NCBI GenBank assembly: GCA_900549855.1
Contig: URPS01000039.1
Span: forward strand, 1-21,604
Direction of reading: 5' to 3'
Length of the DNA: 21,604 bases
Source of the DNA: an uncultured bacterium
Lineage (GTDB): Bacteria > Cyanobacteriota > Vampirovibrionia > Gastranaerophilales > Gastranaerophilaceae
Below are positions 1-6,996 of this stretch, one piece after another (within the stretch, counting starts at the first letter, position 1; every line of letters starts with the position of its first letter). A program made the translations under genes and the position numbers. The notes under the pieces are model-generated. The model did no database searches, was not told the origin of the DNA, and was given only the letters and a program-made list of their open reading frames with translations.

Positions 1-92
1 ATACCCACCCGCATTCGTAGTTCACTTACGTTCACACGACTGCGACCTCCCTAACAAGGGCGGTAGCTACTTTATTGTTTAAATAAAATCTC
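1..92. repeat. Intergenic GC-richer palindromic repeat, copy 1 (partial)
   Basis: This non-coding stretch is markedly GC-richer than the genes around it. It contains a small inverted repeat, CCCT-aacaa-GGG at about 49-60. Read on the minus strand it runs CCGCCC, TTGTT, AGGGAGG, TCGCAG, then ends in GCGGGTGGG. The segment at about 5290-5350 has the same order of blocks (CCTCTC, ACGG, GGGAGG, ACGTAG, then ACGGGAGGG). The two look like diverged copies of one intergenic repeat family. The window edge may truncate this copy. Confidence 0.4.
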
Positions 93-362
93 TTATTCTA
101 AATTATTTTCATTCGTAAAATTTTCAGGCAATTCTTTGTCCAAAAGTGTGCCAAATTCTTCAAAGCTCAATCCCAGTGCAGAAATAATTTTACAAAGGCT
201 CGTTGCATAAGCCTTATTTTTGCCTTTTTCTATCATATATAATGTAGTTTTAGGTATATCATTTTCGTAGCAAAAAATCGTAAACTTAAGTTTTTTGCTC
301 TTTCTAACTTTATAGAGCACCTGCCCTATAGCTTTTTGGATAATTTTGTCATATTCTTGCAT
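93..362 (-). CDS. XRE-family helix-turn-helix transcriptional regulator
   Basis: An 89-residue single-domain protein, presumably a DNA-binding repressor of the Cro/C1 (XRE) type. Residues about 10-70 follow the five-helix pattern. The segment ENDIPKTTLYMIEKGKN at about 33-49 is the recognition region, where a Ser/Thr-rich turn is followed by an x-IEKG-x motif. The following SLCKIISALGLSFEEF is the usual fourth and fifth helix. The C-terminal 18 residues are polar and acidic. No clear Shine-Dalgarno precedes the ATG, but no later in-frame start fits the domain. It is divergent from the HAD-like gene, whose start lies about 70 bp away, so control of that gene or of itself is possible. The target is unknown. 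Confidence 0.8.
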   Translation of the reverse strand: MQEYDKIIQKAIGQVLYKVRKSKKLKFTIFCYENDIPKTTLYMIEKGKNKAYATSLCKIISALGLSFEEFGTLLDKELPENFTNENNLE

Positions 363-431
363 AAACTTAATGATAGTGCTATTATTTGTAAAAATGTTTC
401 CGAGGTCGGAAACAAAGTGGAGTATTCTTTT

Positions 432-773
432 ATGCCTAAAACTTTATTGATAGATTTAGATGGAGTTTTGAACACGTATGACGGAAATTATAGCGAATCG
501 GAAATTGCTCCGCCAAGAGATGGTGTAAAAGAATTTTTAGAAAAAGTATCAAAAGATTATAATATTGAAATTTTTACAGCAAGAGATAAAGAACTTACTC
601 AAGCTTGGCTTGTTAAATATGATTTAGATAAATACATCCAAAATATAACAAACCAAAAAAGCCCATACGCAAGTATTATTATTGATGATAGAGCTCTAAG
701 GTTTAATGGTAATTTTATTCAGACACTAGACGATATTAATAATTTTAAACCGCATTGGATGGTTAGTGATTAG
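432..773 (+). CDS. Small HAD-superfamily hydrolase-like protein
   Basis: A 113-residue protein from the ATG at 432, which has GGAG (about 418-421) upstream; the frame is open further 5' but has no ribosome-binding site there. HAD motif I is clear: LLIDLDGVLN, with the nucleophile and acid/base pair D8 and D10. IEIFTAR (about 46-51) fits motif II with T49, and IIIDDRA (about 83-88) fits the acidic motif IV with D85/D86. It is much shorter than typical HAD phosphatases (about 200 residues or more) and lacks a cap domain. It resembles the compact 5'-nucleotidase- or polynucleotide-phosphatase-like forms that act on large substrates. Substrate unknown. It is convergent with the glycosyltransferase and separated from it by a repeat-rich spacer. 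Confidence 0.75.
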   Translation: MPKTLLIDLDGVLNTYDGNYSESEIAPPRDGVKEFLEKVSKDYNIEIFTARDKELTQAWLVKYDLDKYIQNITNQKSPYASIIIDDRALRFNGNFIQTLDDINNFKPHWMVSD

Positions 774-862
774 TGAATGGTGAATAGTGAACAGTGAGTA
801 GTGAGTAGACGAAATTAAAATACTCTATTCACTCCTCACCACTCACTAATCACTCCTCACTA
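774..862. repeat. Imperfect palindrome of GTGA-type heptamer repeats between convergent genes
   Basis: The left half is a run of short units related to AGTGAATAGTGA and AGTGAGTAGTGAG (about 765-808). The right half (about 823-862) is its complement, with units such as CTATTCACTCCTC and CACTCACTAATCACTC. The two halves can fold into one long imperfect hairpin around a short A/T-rich loop. The position between two convergent stop codons suits a bidirectional terminator, although neither side has a clean T-run. The simple-repeat make-up suggests slippage-prone expansion. Confidence 0.6.
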
Positions 863-1825
863 TCAAACAATTTCTTTCTCTTTAATATATCTTGGTCTTG
901 CTTTAACTTCGTTAAAGATTTGTCCCATGTATTCACCAATTATTCCGAGGCAGAAAATTTGCAGTCCGCCGAAGAACGCAAGTAAAACAACCAATGTTGC
1001 CCAACCGCTCGGAGTATTGTGAAGAAAATATTTTTCAAAAATAACTTCTGCTGCTAAAAGACAACTGCCTAAAACTGTTATTACACCCATTGCAGCAATA
1101 ATTCGCAAAGGAACAATACTAAAAGCTGTAATTCCGTTCAATGCAAGACTTGTGAGCGAGAAAAAGTTAAACTTTGAACATCCGGCTTTTCTTGGTTTTA
1201 CGTCAAAATGTACGTAAGCGGTTTTTAATCCGATTTCGTGGAAAAAACCTCTCAAAAACAGTCCTGCTTCGGAATACTTTTCTAAGATTTCCAATCCTTT
1301 TTTACTTACAAGCCTAAAATCAGAATGGTTTGGCGGAATTTTTACACCCAAAAGATTCATCAATCTATAAAAACAAAGAGCGGTATGTTTTTTAAAGAAT
1401 GAATCTGTTTTTCTGTCATTTCTGATACCGGAAACAATTTCTGCACCATTATGAAATTCGTCAATAAATAATTCAATAGCGTTTTCGTCTTGTTGTAAAT
1501 CTGCATCAATCGAGATTACGCAATCACAACCGATCTCTTTAACTCCCAACAAACCTGCAATAAGCGCTTTTTGGTTACCGTAATTTCTTATAAACTTAGT
1601 GCCTTTAATCCTTTCGCCATAAGTATTATGCAAGCCTTCAATTATGCTCCAAGTTGTGTCTTTAGAACCATCATCCACAAGGTAGATATAGCTTTCGTTA
1701 GAAATTTTACCTTTAGCTATAATCTTATCCATAACGCTGATAAGTGTGTCTACAGTTGATTTAATCACGAGTTCTTCATTGAAACACGGAATTATTATTG
1801 CAAGTTTAGTATTATATTCGCTCAT
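863..1825 (-). CDS. Polyisoprenyl-phosphate glycosyltransferase, GT2 family (GtrB/DPM-like)
   Basis: A 320-residue membrane glycosyltransferase expected to move a sugar from a nucleotide donor onto undecaprenyl (or similar) phosphate at the cytoplasmic face. The start at 1825 is chosen because AGAGGAAAACA precedes that ATG; the nine extra residues upstream have no ribosome-binding site. Seen: LAIIIPCFNEE (8-18) at the fold's start, DDGSKD (51-56), and SIDADLQ with the metal-binding D107-A-D109. RKAGCSKFN (about 212-220) is the RxxGxSKF element of this family. Two membrane helices lie near 235-262 and 275-297. This domain order matches GtrB/DPM1-type enzymes. It is divergent from a ChbG/YdjC deacetylase, so the pair may modify one lipid-linked or surface glycan. 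A -10 box TATAAT lies at 1841-1846 (minus strand). Confidence 0.9.
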   Translation of the reverse strand: MSEYNTKLAIIIPCFNEELVIKSTVDTLISVMDKIIAKGKISNESYIYLVDDGSKDTTWSIIEGLHNTYGERIKGTKFIRNYGNQKALIAGLLGVKEIGCDCVISIDADLQQDENAIELFIDEFHNGAEIVSGIRNDRKTDSFFKKHTALCFYRLMNLLGVKIPPNHSDFRLVSKKGLEILEKYSEAGLFLRGFFHEIGLKTAYVHFDVKPRKAGCSKFNFFSLTSLALNGITAFSIVPLRIIAAMGVITVLGSCLLAAEVIFEKYFLHNTPSGWATLVVLLAFFGGLQIFCLGIIGEYMGQIFNEVKARPRYIKEKEIV

Positions 1826-1907
1826 TGTTTTCCTCTCAGAATTATAATACAATAAATTTGTACATTAGTGAATTATGTTTACATAACTTTTCAAAGGAGT
1901 GTATTGA

Positions 1908-2804
1908 GTGTCAGATAAAAAATTTATTTTAAATGCAGACGATTTCGGAATGAGTGAAGCATACAACAGGGCTGTATTAGAAGGATATTCTTGCGGAATT
2001 TTGAAAAGTGCAAGTTTGGTAGCGAATGGTTTAGCTTTTGAAGAAGCATATACAAAAATTATTCCGGCATGTCCGGATTTGGGTGTAGGAATTCATCTTA
2101 ATGTAATTGAAGGAAAACCACTTTGTTCTGATTTAGATAGCTTAGTTGATAGAGATGGAAACTTCTACAACGGATATGGCGCTCTTATCATAAAATCTTT
2201 GTATGACAGAGTGTTTATGGAACAAATTGAACGAGAATTCAGAGCGCAAATAGAGAAGATTCTTGCAGTGACTCCTGTGAGTCACATAGATTCTCACGTC
2301 CATGTTCATGCGATTCCTAATATCTTTGAACTTGTGTGTAAGTTAGCAAAAGAATATGGTATCAAGCAAATTAGAACTCAATTTGAACAGCCGTATGTTA
2401 TTCCTGATGTGTTTAAACATTTGACGATTAAATACCCGATAAATTTAATAAAGGTTGCACTCTTAAATACTTTTACATTGTTGAACAAAGAAAATGTTAA
2501 GAGATACGGTTTGAGTACAAACGACAATTTGATTGGTGTAGGTTATACTTCTATGATGAATAGTCTGACCATTTCTTATGGACTTATGGCAATCAAAGAA
2601 AAACAAGTTGTTGCAGAAGCTTTAATCCATCCTTGCAGATATGAAGACGGTACGATTGACGGACATTTTACCGAATTTATGATTACTAAGAACGAAAAGT
2701 TAAAGGAAAAAATTGCAAAAATCGGTTTTGAAATAACAAATTATAAAGAAATTCAAGCGACAGCAGAAATGGCTGAAAGTGAGTTTGTGTGCGAACAAAA
2801 ATAA
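1908..2804 (+). CDS. Carbohydrate deacetylase, ChbG/YdjC family
   Basis: A 298-residue metal-dependent deacetylase removing N-acetyl groups from sugars. The start is GTG at 1908, with AAAGGAG about 12 nt upstream. Seen: FILNADDFGMS at 6-16 (metal and catalytic aspartates D11/D12), GIHLN with H63, and SHIDSHVHVH at 125-134, which supplies further metal histidines. HPCRYEDG near 242 is the conserved C-terminal His-Pro motif. Length and motif order are typical of the family. Some members of this family (HpnK) work in hopanoid synthesis and others on chitobiose. Here the divergent GtrB-like glycosyltransferase points to a lipid-linked or envelope sugar, which is an inference. The 3' end overlaps the next gene by 16 nt, implying translational coupling. 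Confidence 0.88.
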   Translation: MSDKKFILNADDFGMSEAYNRAVLEGYSCGILKSASLVANGLAFEEAYTKIIPACPDLGVGIHLNVIEGKPLCSDLDSLVDRDGNFYNGYGALIIKSLYDRVFMEQIEREFRAQIEKILAVTPVSHIDSHVHVHAIPNIFELVCKLAKEYGIKQIRTQFEQPYVIPDVFKHLTIKYPINLIKVALLNTFTLLNKENVKRYGLSTNDNLIGVGYTSMMNSLTISYGLMAIKEKQVVAEALIHPCRYEDGTIDGHFTEFMITKNEKLKEKIAKIGFEITNYKEIQATAEMAESEFVCEQK

Positions 2805-4447
2805 TTGGAATTACAGTTTTAATTCTTTTATTTATAAATTTTTTGATTTTTCTGAATCCTTCTATAGAAGAAACTTATGTTAATGAGGTGACTTCTCCGG
2901 TAGAAATAAAACTTAAAGGTGACGTAGCATATAGATTAAACGATTTCGATTGTTTTGATTCATATTATTCCGATAAAAATAAAACTTTGGCTGCAAAGTT
3001 AAACTTAAGTGAAGATGAAGCTTTTATACTTGGCAATTTGGCAAAATATTGGGCTAAAAATCTTTTGGATAACAGAAAAGTTTATGTAAATAATGACGAT
3101 TTAATATACTACAAATACAGTTACAAAAGAAAGTTCAAAAATTCAGCTTTTTGTATCAAAGATGGTAAATTTACAAACAATTTTGCTGCGCAGAAAATGA
3201 TAAAAAAGATACGAAAATCAAATTACATGATTTTTGATATGGATACAGAACTATATTTACCGCTGGATAAAAATTTTCAAGCAAAAAATTATATTGTTGT
3301 AAGAAAAGGGTATAAAAAGAATAAGAAATTTTCTGCGAAAACAAAAACGATTCCTGCGGTTCCGCTTGCATTAAAGAATGGGAATTTTAAAATTATTATT
3401 TCTGATTTTACACAAAAACTTAAGCCGGACAGAAATTGTTCTACAGAAATGTGTAAGGAAATTTTGAACAATATTAATTTTGCAAAAACATCAATTGATT
3501 TTGCAATTTACGGTTATTCTTCTGTTCCGTCGATAGAGAATGCTATAAAGAACGCAATAGCTCGTGGAGTTAAAATCAGACTTGTTTATGATATTGATTC
3601 TACAGGCGGTAATATTTATCCAAATACAAATGAATTAGTCAAGCTTGTTGGAAATGCTAAAAGTGATGCTTTATCAAAAGAGAAATCCGCAATTATGCAC
3701 AACAAGTTTTATATTTTTGATAACAAAATTGTGATTACGGGTTCTGCAAACCTTTCTCACACTGATATGTCTGGATATAATTCTAACGCAATAATTGTTA
3801 TAAATTCACCTGCAGCAGCTAAAATTTATACAGAAGAATTTAATCAAATGTATGAAGGAAAGTTTCACTCTAATAAAATATTGACGGAAAATACCTCCGG
3901 AATTTATTTTTCTCCGCAGAATAAAACTATTCAAAATACTATTTTGCCGCTGATAAGGAATTCTAAAAATTATATCTATATTCCTGCGTTTTTGATTTCA
4001 CATAAAGAAATGGTATCAGAATTAATTCAAGCTAAAAATCGTGGAGTCGATGTTAGAATTATAACCGACGCATTGAATGCTTCTGCTAAGTATTCAAAAG
4101 TTCGTGAATTAAGAGCTGCCGGCATGCCGGTAAAAATAGAAAATTATGCAGGGAAAATGCACTCCAAAACTATGATAATTGATGATAGGTATTTGGTTTT
4201 AGGTTCAATGAATTTCTCAAAAAGCGGTGAAAGCAAGAATGATGAAAATTTGATGGTTATAGAAAATAAAGAGGCTGCAATTTTTTATAAGAAATTTTTC
4301 CTTTACCTTTGGGATAAAATTCCTAATAAGTGGCTGAAATTTTATCCGCGTGCTGAAGGTTTGGATTCAATAGGCTCTTGCTCTGACGGAATTGATAATG
4401 ATTACGACGGGCTTGTTGATATGGAAGAAGAAAGCTGTCGTAAGTAG
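2789..4447 (+). CDS. Membrane-anchored phospholipase D-like protein with two HKD motifs and a Ca-binding-like tail
   Basis: A 552-residue protein starting at a GTG that overlaps the deacetylase gene. Residues 5-22 form a single hydrophobic segment, either a signal anchor or an uncleaved signal peptide, so the rest should lie outside the cytoplasm. Two PLD half-domains follow. HKD motif 1 is H304-x-K306-x4-D311 with GSAN at 318-321. HKD motif 2 is H458-x-K460-x4-D465 with GSMN at 472-475. Such pairs make one active site that cleaves phosphodiesters (phospholipid, cardiolipin synthesis or nucleic acid). Residues 23-200 are not recognised. The last 22 residues contain DGIDNDYDGLVD bracketed by C531 and C550, a calcium-binding motif typical of secreted bacterial proteins. 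The substrate cannot be told from sequence. Confidence 0.85.
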   Translation: MRTKIIGITVLILLFINFLIFLNPSIEETYVNEVTSPVEIKLKGDVAYRLNDFDCFDSYYSDKNKTLAAKLNLSEDEAFILGNLAKYWAKNLLDNRKVYVNNDDLIYYKYSYKRKFKNSAFCIKDGKFTNNFAAQKMIKKIRKSNYMIFDMDTELYLPLDKNFQAKNYIVVRKGYKKNKKFSAKTKTIPAVPLALKNGNFKIIISDFTQKLKPDRNCSTEMCKEILNNINFAKTSIDFAIYGYSSVPSIENAIKNAIARGVKIRLVYDIDSTGGNIYPNTNELVKLVGNAKSDALSKEKSAIMHNKFYIFDNKIVITGSANLSHTDMSGYNSNAIIVINSPAAAKIYTEEFNQMYEGKFHSNKILTENTSGIYFSPQNKTIQNTILPLIRNSKNYIYIPAFLISHKEMVSELIQAKNRGVDVRIITDALNASAKYSKVRELRAAGMPVKIENYAGKMHSKTMIIDDRYLVLGSMNFSKSGESKNDENLMVIENKEAAIFYKKFFLYLWDKIPNKWLKFYPRAEGLDSIGSCSDGIDNDYDGLVDMEEESCRK

Positions 4448-4570
4448 AGGGTTAGATATGTAGAGGCGAAGAGGCTTAGAGGGAATTGCCTTTTGCTTTT
4501 GTTTCGTTTGTTACTTATTGTTTTTTTATACTATGATATTGTTAAGGAAGTTTTTTAAGAAAGGAATAAT

Positions 4571-5281
4571 ATGTTATTAGGAGTAAATATAGATCACGTT
4601 GCAACTTTAAGAAACGCTAGAGGTGGAAATGAACCGGACGTTTTAACTGCTGCAAGAATATGTAAAGAATGCCAAGTTGCTTCTATTACAACGCATTTGA
4701 GAGAAGATAGAAGACATATTAAGGATGCTGACGTTGAGGCAATAAGAATGCTTCCGAGGGTTCGCTTAAATTTAGAGATGGCAATGACAGATGAGATGCA
4801 AGAAATTGCTCTAAGACTTCGCCCTCACGCTGTATGTATTGTTCCGGAAAAAAGACAAGAACTTACGACAGAAGGTGGTTTGGATGTAGAAGGACAACTC
4901 AGCCGAGCAATTGAATTTGTAAAACCTTTATTAGCAAAGAATATCGAAGTCAGTTTTTTTATTGACCCTGATATACAACAGATTAATGCTGTGTCAAAGA
5001 CCGGCGCTCCATTTATTGAATTACATACCGGAAGATATTCAGAAGCTTTCGGTACGTTAGAAGAAGAAAAAGCGTTTAACGACCTTAAAGGTGCTGCAAT
5101 TTTTGCACAGAATTTTGGTTTGAAAGTTAATGCCGGTCATGGTTTGAATTATCAAAACGTAAAAAGAATGCACGAAATTCCGAACTTGTGCGAATTGAAT
5201 ATAGGACATTCTATTATCGCTCGTTCAATTTTTGTAGGCTTAGAACAAGCTGTGAAAGAGATGAAGAGTTTGGTAGAATAA
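4571..5281 (+). CDS. pdxJ: Pyridoxine 5'-phosphate synthase
   Basis: A 236-residue TIM-barrel enzyme that condenses 1-deoxyxylulose 5-phosphate with 3-amino-2-oxopropyl phosphate to make pyridoxine 5'-phosphate, the last ring-forming step of the DXP-dependent vitamin B6 pathway in the cytoplasm. Seen: the family signature NIDHVATLRNARGG at 6-19; THLREDRRHI with H42; LNLEM with E69; and VNAGHGLNY with H190. H42, E69 and H190 align with the E. coli catalytic residues H45, E72 and H193. Length is normal. AGAAAGGA sits 6 nt before the ATG. The gene follows a 120-bp spacer and appears to have its own promoter; no pdxA is nearby. It supplies the cofactor used by NifS downstream, though the two are not in one operon. 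Confidence 0.96.
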   Translation: MLLGVNIDHVATLRNARGGNEPDVLTAARICKECQVASITTHLREDRRHIKDADVEAIRMLPRVRLNLEMAMTDEMQEIALRLRPHAVCIVPEKRQELTTEGGLDVEGQLSRAIEFVKPLLAKNIEVSFFIDPDIQQINAVSKTGAPFIELHTGRYSEAFGTLEEEKAFNDLKGAAIFAQNFGLKVNAGHGLNYQNVKRMHEIPNLCELNIGHSIIARSIFVGLEQAVKEMKSLVE

Positions 5282-5285
5282 GAAC

Positions 5286-5350
5286 CTGCCTCTCTACGGG
5301 GGAGGACGTAGCTGTTGGCGAGCTGTGCGAGCTTTACAGATACGGGAGGG
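5286..5350. repeat. Intergenic GC-richer palindromic repeat, copy 2
   Basis: Directly after the pdxJ stop lies a GC-rich block in an otherwise AT-rich context. It begins CCTCTC-tacgg-GGGAGG, a short stem, followed by ACGTAG, and ends in ATACGGGAGGGGG. The order of blocks mirrors the minus strand of positions 1-75 (AGGGAGG, TCGCAG, then TGCGGGTGGG). The pair therefore looks like a dispersed intergenic repeat family. It could form the 3' structure of the pdxJ transcript. The frame through it is open and joins the next gene, but it is not codon-like. Confidence 0.45.
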
Positions 5351-5406
5351 GGCTTGTTTTAGTTAACTTTTTTCGAAAACTTTTAGCCAAATGGAGATAT
5401 GATTTT

Positions 5407-5721
5407 ATGAAAACAAAAGAAGAAGTTGTTCAAGAAATGCAGCTTGTGGTAGAGCAAATGCGACTTGATGATATAGAAGAAAATCCTGATTGTGAGCATG
5501 AATTTTTTAGCTGCGACGCTTGCGGCAGTACCAAACCATTAGCCGGTTCTGTTCAATATGGCAGTTATAGGCTTTGTAATGATTGTGTGTTGTTGGCAGA
5601 AGTCGGATTTGAACTTGGACAAATCAAAGAGATTGATGAACTAATTAATGCAATGGATGATAAAAGACTCGAAGCTGATTGCGAATTCTTGAAACAAGAA
5701 GCTAAAAGGATGGAGAATTAG
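5407..5721 (+). CDS. Small four-cysteine (zinc-finger-like) protein
   Basis: A 104-residue protein not recognised as a named family. The ATG at 5407 is preferred because GGAG lies at 5393-5396; the long upstream extension runs through pdxJ and a repeat. The N-terminal 30 residues are helical and acidic. C36-x2-C39 and C57-x2-C60, separated by 17 residues, can bind one zinc ion. The layout SCDACGS...YRLCNDCV is close to the treble-clef zinc finger at the N-terminus of ClpX, where CxxC pairs are followed by an acidic helix. The C-terminus is a charged helix. It may be an adaptor or DNA- or protein-binding module; function is inference only. Confidence 0.7.
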   Translation: MKTKEEVVQEMQLVVEQMRLDDIEENPDCEHEFFSCDACGSTKPLAGSVQYGSYRLCNDCVLLAEVGFELGQIKEIDELINAMDDKRLEADCEFLKQEAKRMEN

Positions 5722-5775
5722 AAGAGTAATATAGATATAATATTAATAATCAAAGCCCATGAAACAATAGTAGTA

Positions 5776-5966
5776 CGTCATTGCGAGAAAATTGATACTT
5801 TAGTTTTGTAGTCTTGCATAAAACTTTGAAAATTTTCGTGGCAATCCAAAAATTTAAAATAGACTTACAAGCTGCACGACTGGATTGCTTCGTTTTACAC
5901 TACACTTACTAGCTTGTAGATTGCACTACACATTTGAAAGTGAAGTAAAATACGCTCGCAATGACG
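5776..5966. repeat. 191-bp palindromic MITE-like element (CGTCATTGCGAG ends)
   Basis: The ends are a perfect 12-bp inverted repeat: CGTCATTGCGAG at 5776-5787 and CTCGCAATGACG at 5955-5966. Nested inside is a second inverted pair, GCAATCCA at 5841-5848 and TGGATTGC at 5881-5888. A third is ACAAGCT at about 5867-5873 with AGCTTGT at 5911-5917. No ORF is present. This matches the widespread family of intergenic palindromes with CGTCATTGCGAG termini, probably non-autonomous mobile elements. It sits between the convergent stops of the four-cysteine gene and the EF-hand gene. Confidence 0.8.
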
Positions 5967-5996
5967 AAAAACTATTTAATTTGTATATTTAATGTT

Positions 5997-6395
5997 TTAT
6001 TTATTATATTTTTTTAATGCATTCTCCGCTTCTTCTTCTCTTTCACAAGCTGCATCATATTTAACACCGGCAACTGTGGCAAGTGTACCACCTGCAACTA
6101 TAATTCCGGTAGCAGCACCAACGCTTGGCAATTCAGCTATTGCCCCTGCGGTTGCTACTCCTGTACCAAATATACCCCATAATCGATTTGACCATTTTTC
6201 TCGTCCAGATTGTTTTTTTACACCTTCAAGAATTTCTTTTTGTGATAAAATTCCATCATTGTTTTTATCCAAATCTTTAAAATCAATACCTGCAAAACAA
6301 GAATAAATCTTTTTTTGTTCTGCCTCTTTCTTTGTCATTCCTACAAAATAACTTCCATTGCTTGTTGTTACTGAATTGAATACTGGTTTTGTCAT
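5997..6395 (-). CDS. EF-hand protein with glycine-rich hydrophobic hairpin
   Basis: A 132-residue protein not assigned to a named family. AGAGAGGA precedes the ATG. Residues 43-54 (D43-K-N45-N-D47-G-I-L-S51-Q-K-E54) are a textbook EF-hand calcium loop with all coordinating positions filled and G48 in place. There is only one loop. It is followed by a Gly/Ala-rich stretch (about 73-111) able to form two short membrane helices, and then a charged coiled tail (about 113-132). The combination suggests a membrane-associated, calcium-responsive small protein, perhaps an envelope or secreted factor; this is inference. There is no cleavable signal peptide. It is divergent from the second XRE regulator. 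Confidence 0.75.
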   Translation of the reverse strand: MTKPVFNSVTTSNGSYFVGMTKKEAEQKKIYSCFAGIDFKDLDKNNDGILSQKEILEGVKKQSGREKWSNRLWGIFGTGVATAGAIAELPSVGAATGIIVAGGTLATVAGVKYDAACEREEEAENALKKYNK

Positions 6396-6528
6396 AATAC
6401 GTTTCCTCTCTTAATATAGTGTGTTACAATTTACACATATATAAAGTATTTCAAAAGTCTATAATTGCGTACCTCTATTGATATTGTTACATATCTTTAT
6501 AATTAATTAGCCTGATTGATAGTTATTG

Positions 6529-6541
6529 AGTTTATTAAACT
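6529..6541. promoter_or_regulatory. Candidate operator palindrome upstream of XRE gene
   Basis: AGTTTA-T-TAAACT is a perfect 13-bp palindrome with one central base, 29 bp before the start of the XRE gene at 6571. Size and position suit an autoregulatory operator for a homodimeric HTH protein. In this AT-rich sequence a 6-bp arm can occur by chance, so the call is tentative. Confidence 0.3.
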
Positions 6542-6570
6542 AAATGGCGATTTACTATAAGCTATAATGT

Positions 6571-6882
6571 ATGAAATATCAAAGATTAATCAACACGAAT
6601 ATAAAAGCTTTGCGCAAAAAATATAATCTTACGCAAGAAGAATTTTCTGAGAAAATAGGAATTAGTTTGCAAGGACTTTCTAATATTGAGCGCAATAGAT
6701 ATCAACCAACTGCCGAAACTATTGACAAAATTTGCAAAGCGTTTGAAATCACTCCGGCAGAACTTTTGATTGTGCCAAATAATTCTAACGAAGAGTTAAT
6801 CAGTAATATCATAACTCTTATATCTACTTGTCCGCAGAAGAAATTAAAACAGATTTACGAAATCATAAAAATCTTGTGTTAA
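6571..6882 (+). CDS. XRE-family helix-turn-helix transcriptional regulator
   Basis: A 103-residue regulator. Residues 5-66 are a classic Cro/C1-type HTH: LRKKYNLTQEEFSEKIGIS (14-32), then LSNIERNRYQPTAETIDKICKAF, and ITPAELL at 60-66. The N-terminus matches domain start, so the ATG at 6571 is right. However, no Shine-Dalgarno is visible and a TATAAT lies only 2 bp upstream, too close to act as its -10 box. The C-terminal 35 residues form a short helix likely used for dimerisation. It lies between the divergent EF-hand gene and the nifU operon on the same strand. It could regulate either, or itself; nothing in the sequence settles this. Confidence 0.85.
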   Translation: MKYQRLINTNIKALRKKYNLTQEEFSEKIGISLQGLSNIERNRYQPTAETIDKICKAFEITPAELLIVPNNSNEELISNIITLISTCPQKKLKQIYEIIKILC

Positions 6883-6996
6883 CCAACTAACTTGTTTTTA
6901 TTTCCTCTTTTTGTAGTAAAATATTGTTGTGAAATTATGGGAGAACCGAGGAGTGTATTTCCTTTATCGACCGTGGTTTTAGAAAGGAAAACTATC

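Noticed and set aside
5188..5406. N-terminal extension of the four-cysteine protein
   Set aside because: This part lies in another frame of pdxJ and in a GC-rich repeat; the ATG at 5407 has a suitable ribosome-binding site.
6563..6568. TATAAT directly before the XRE gene as its promoter
   Set aside because: The ATG is 2 bp away, so the predicted start would lie inside the gene. The same holds for TATAAT abutting the ATG at 21214.
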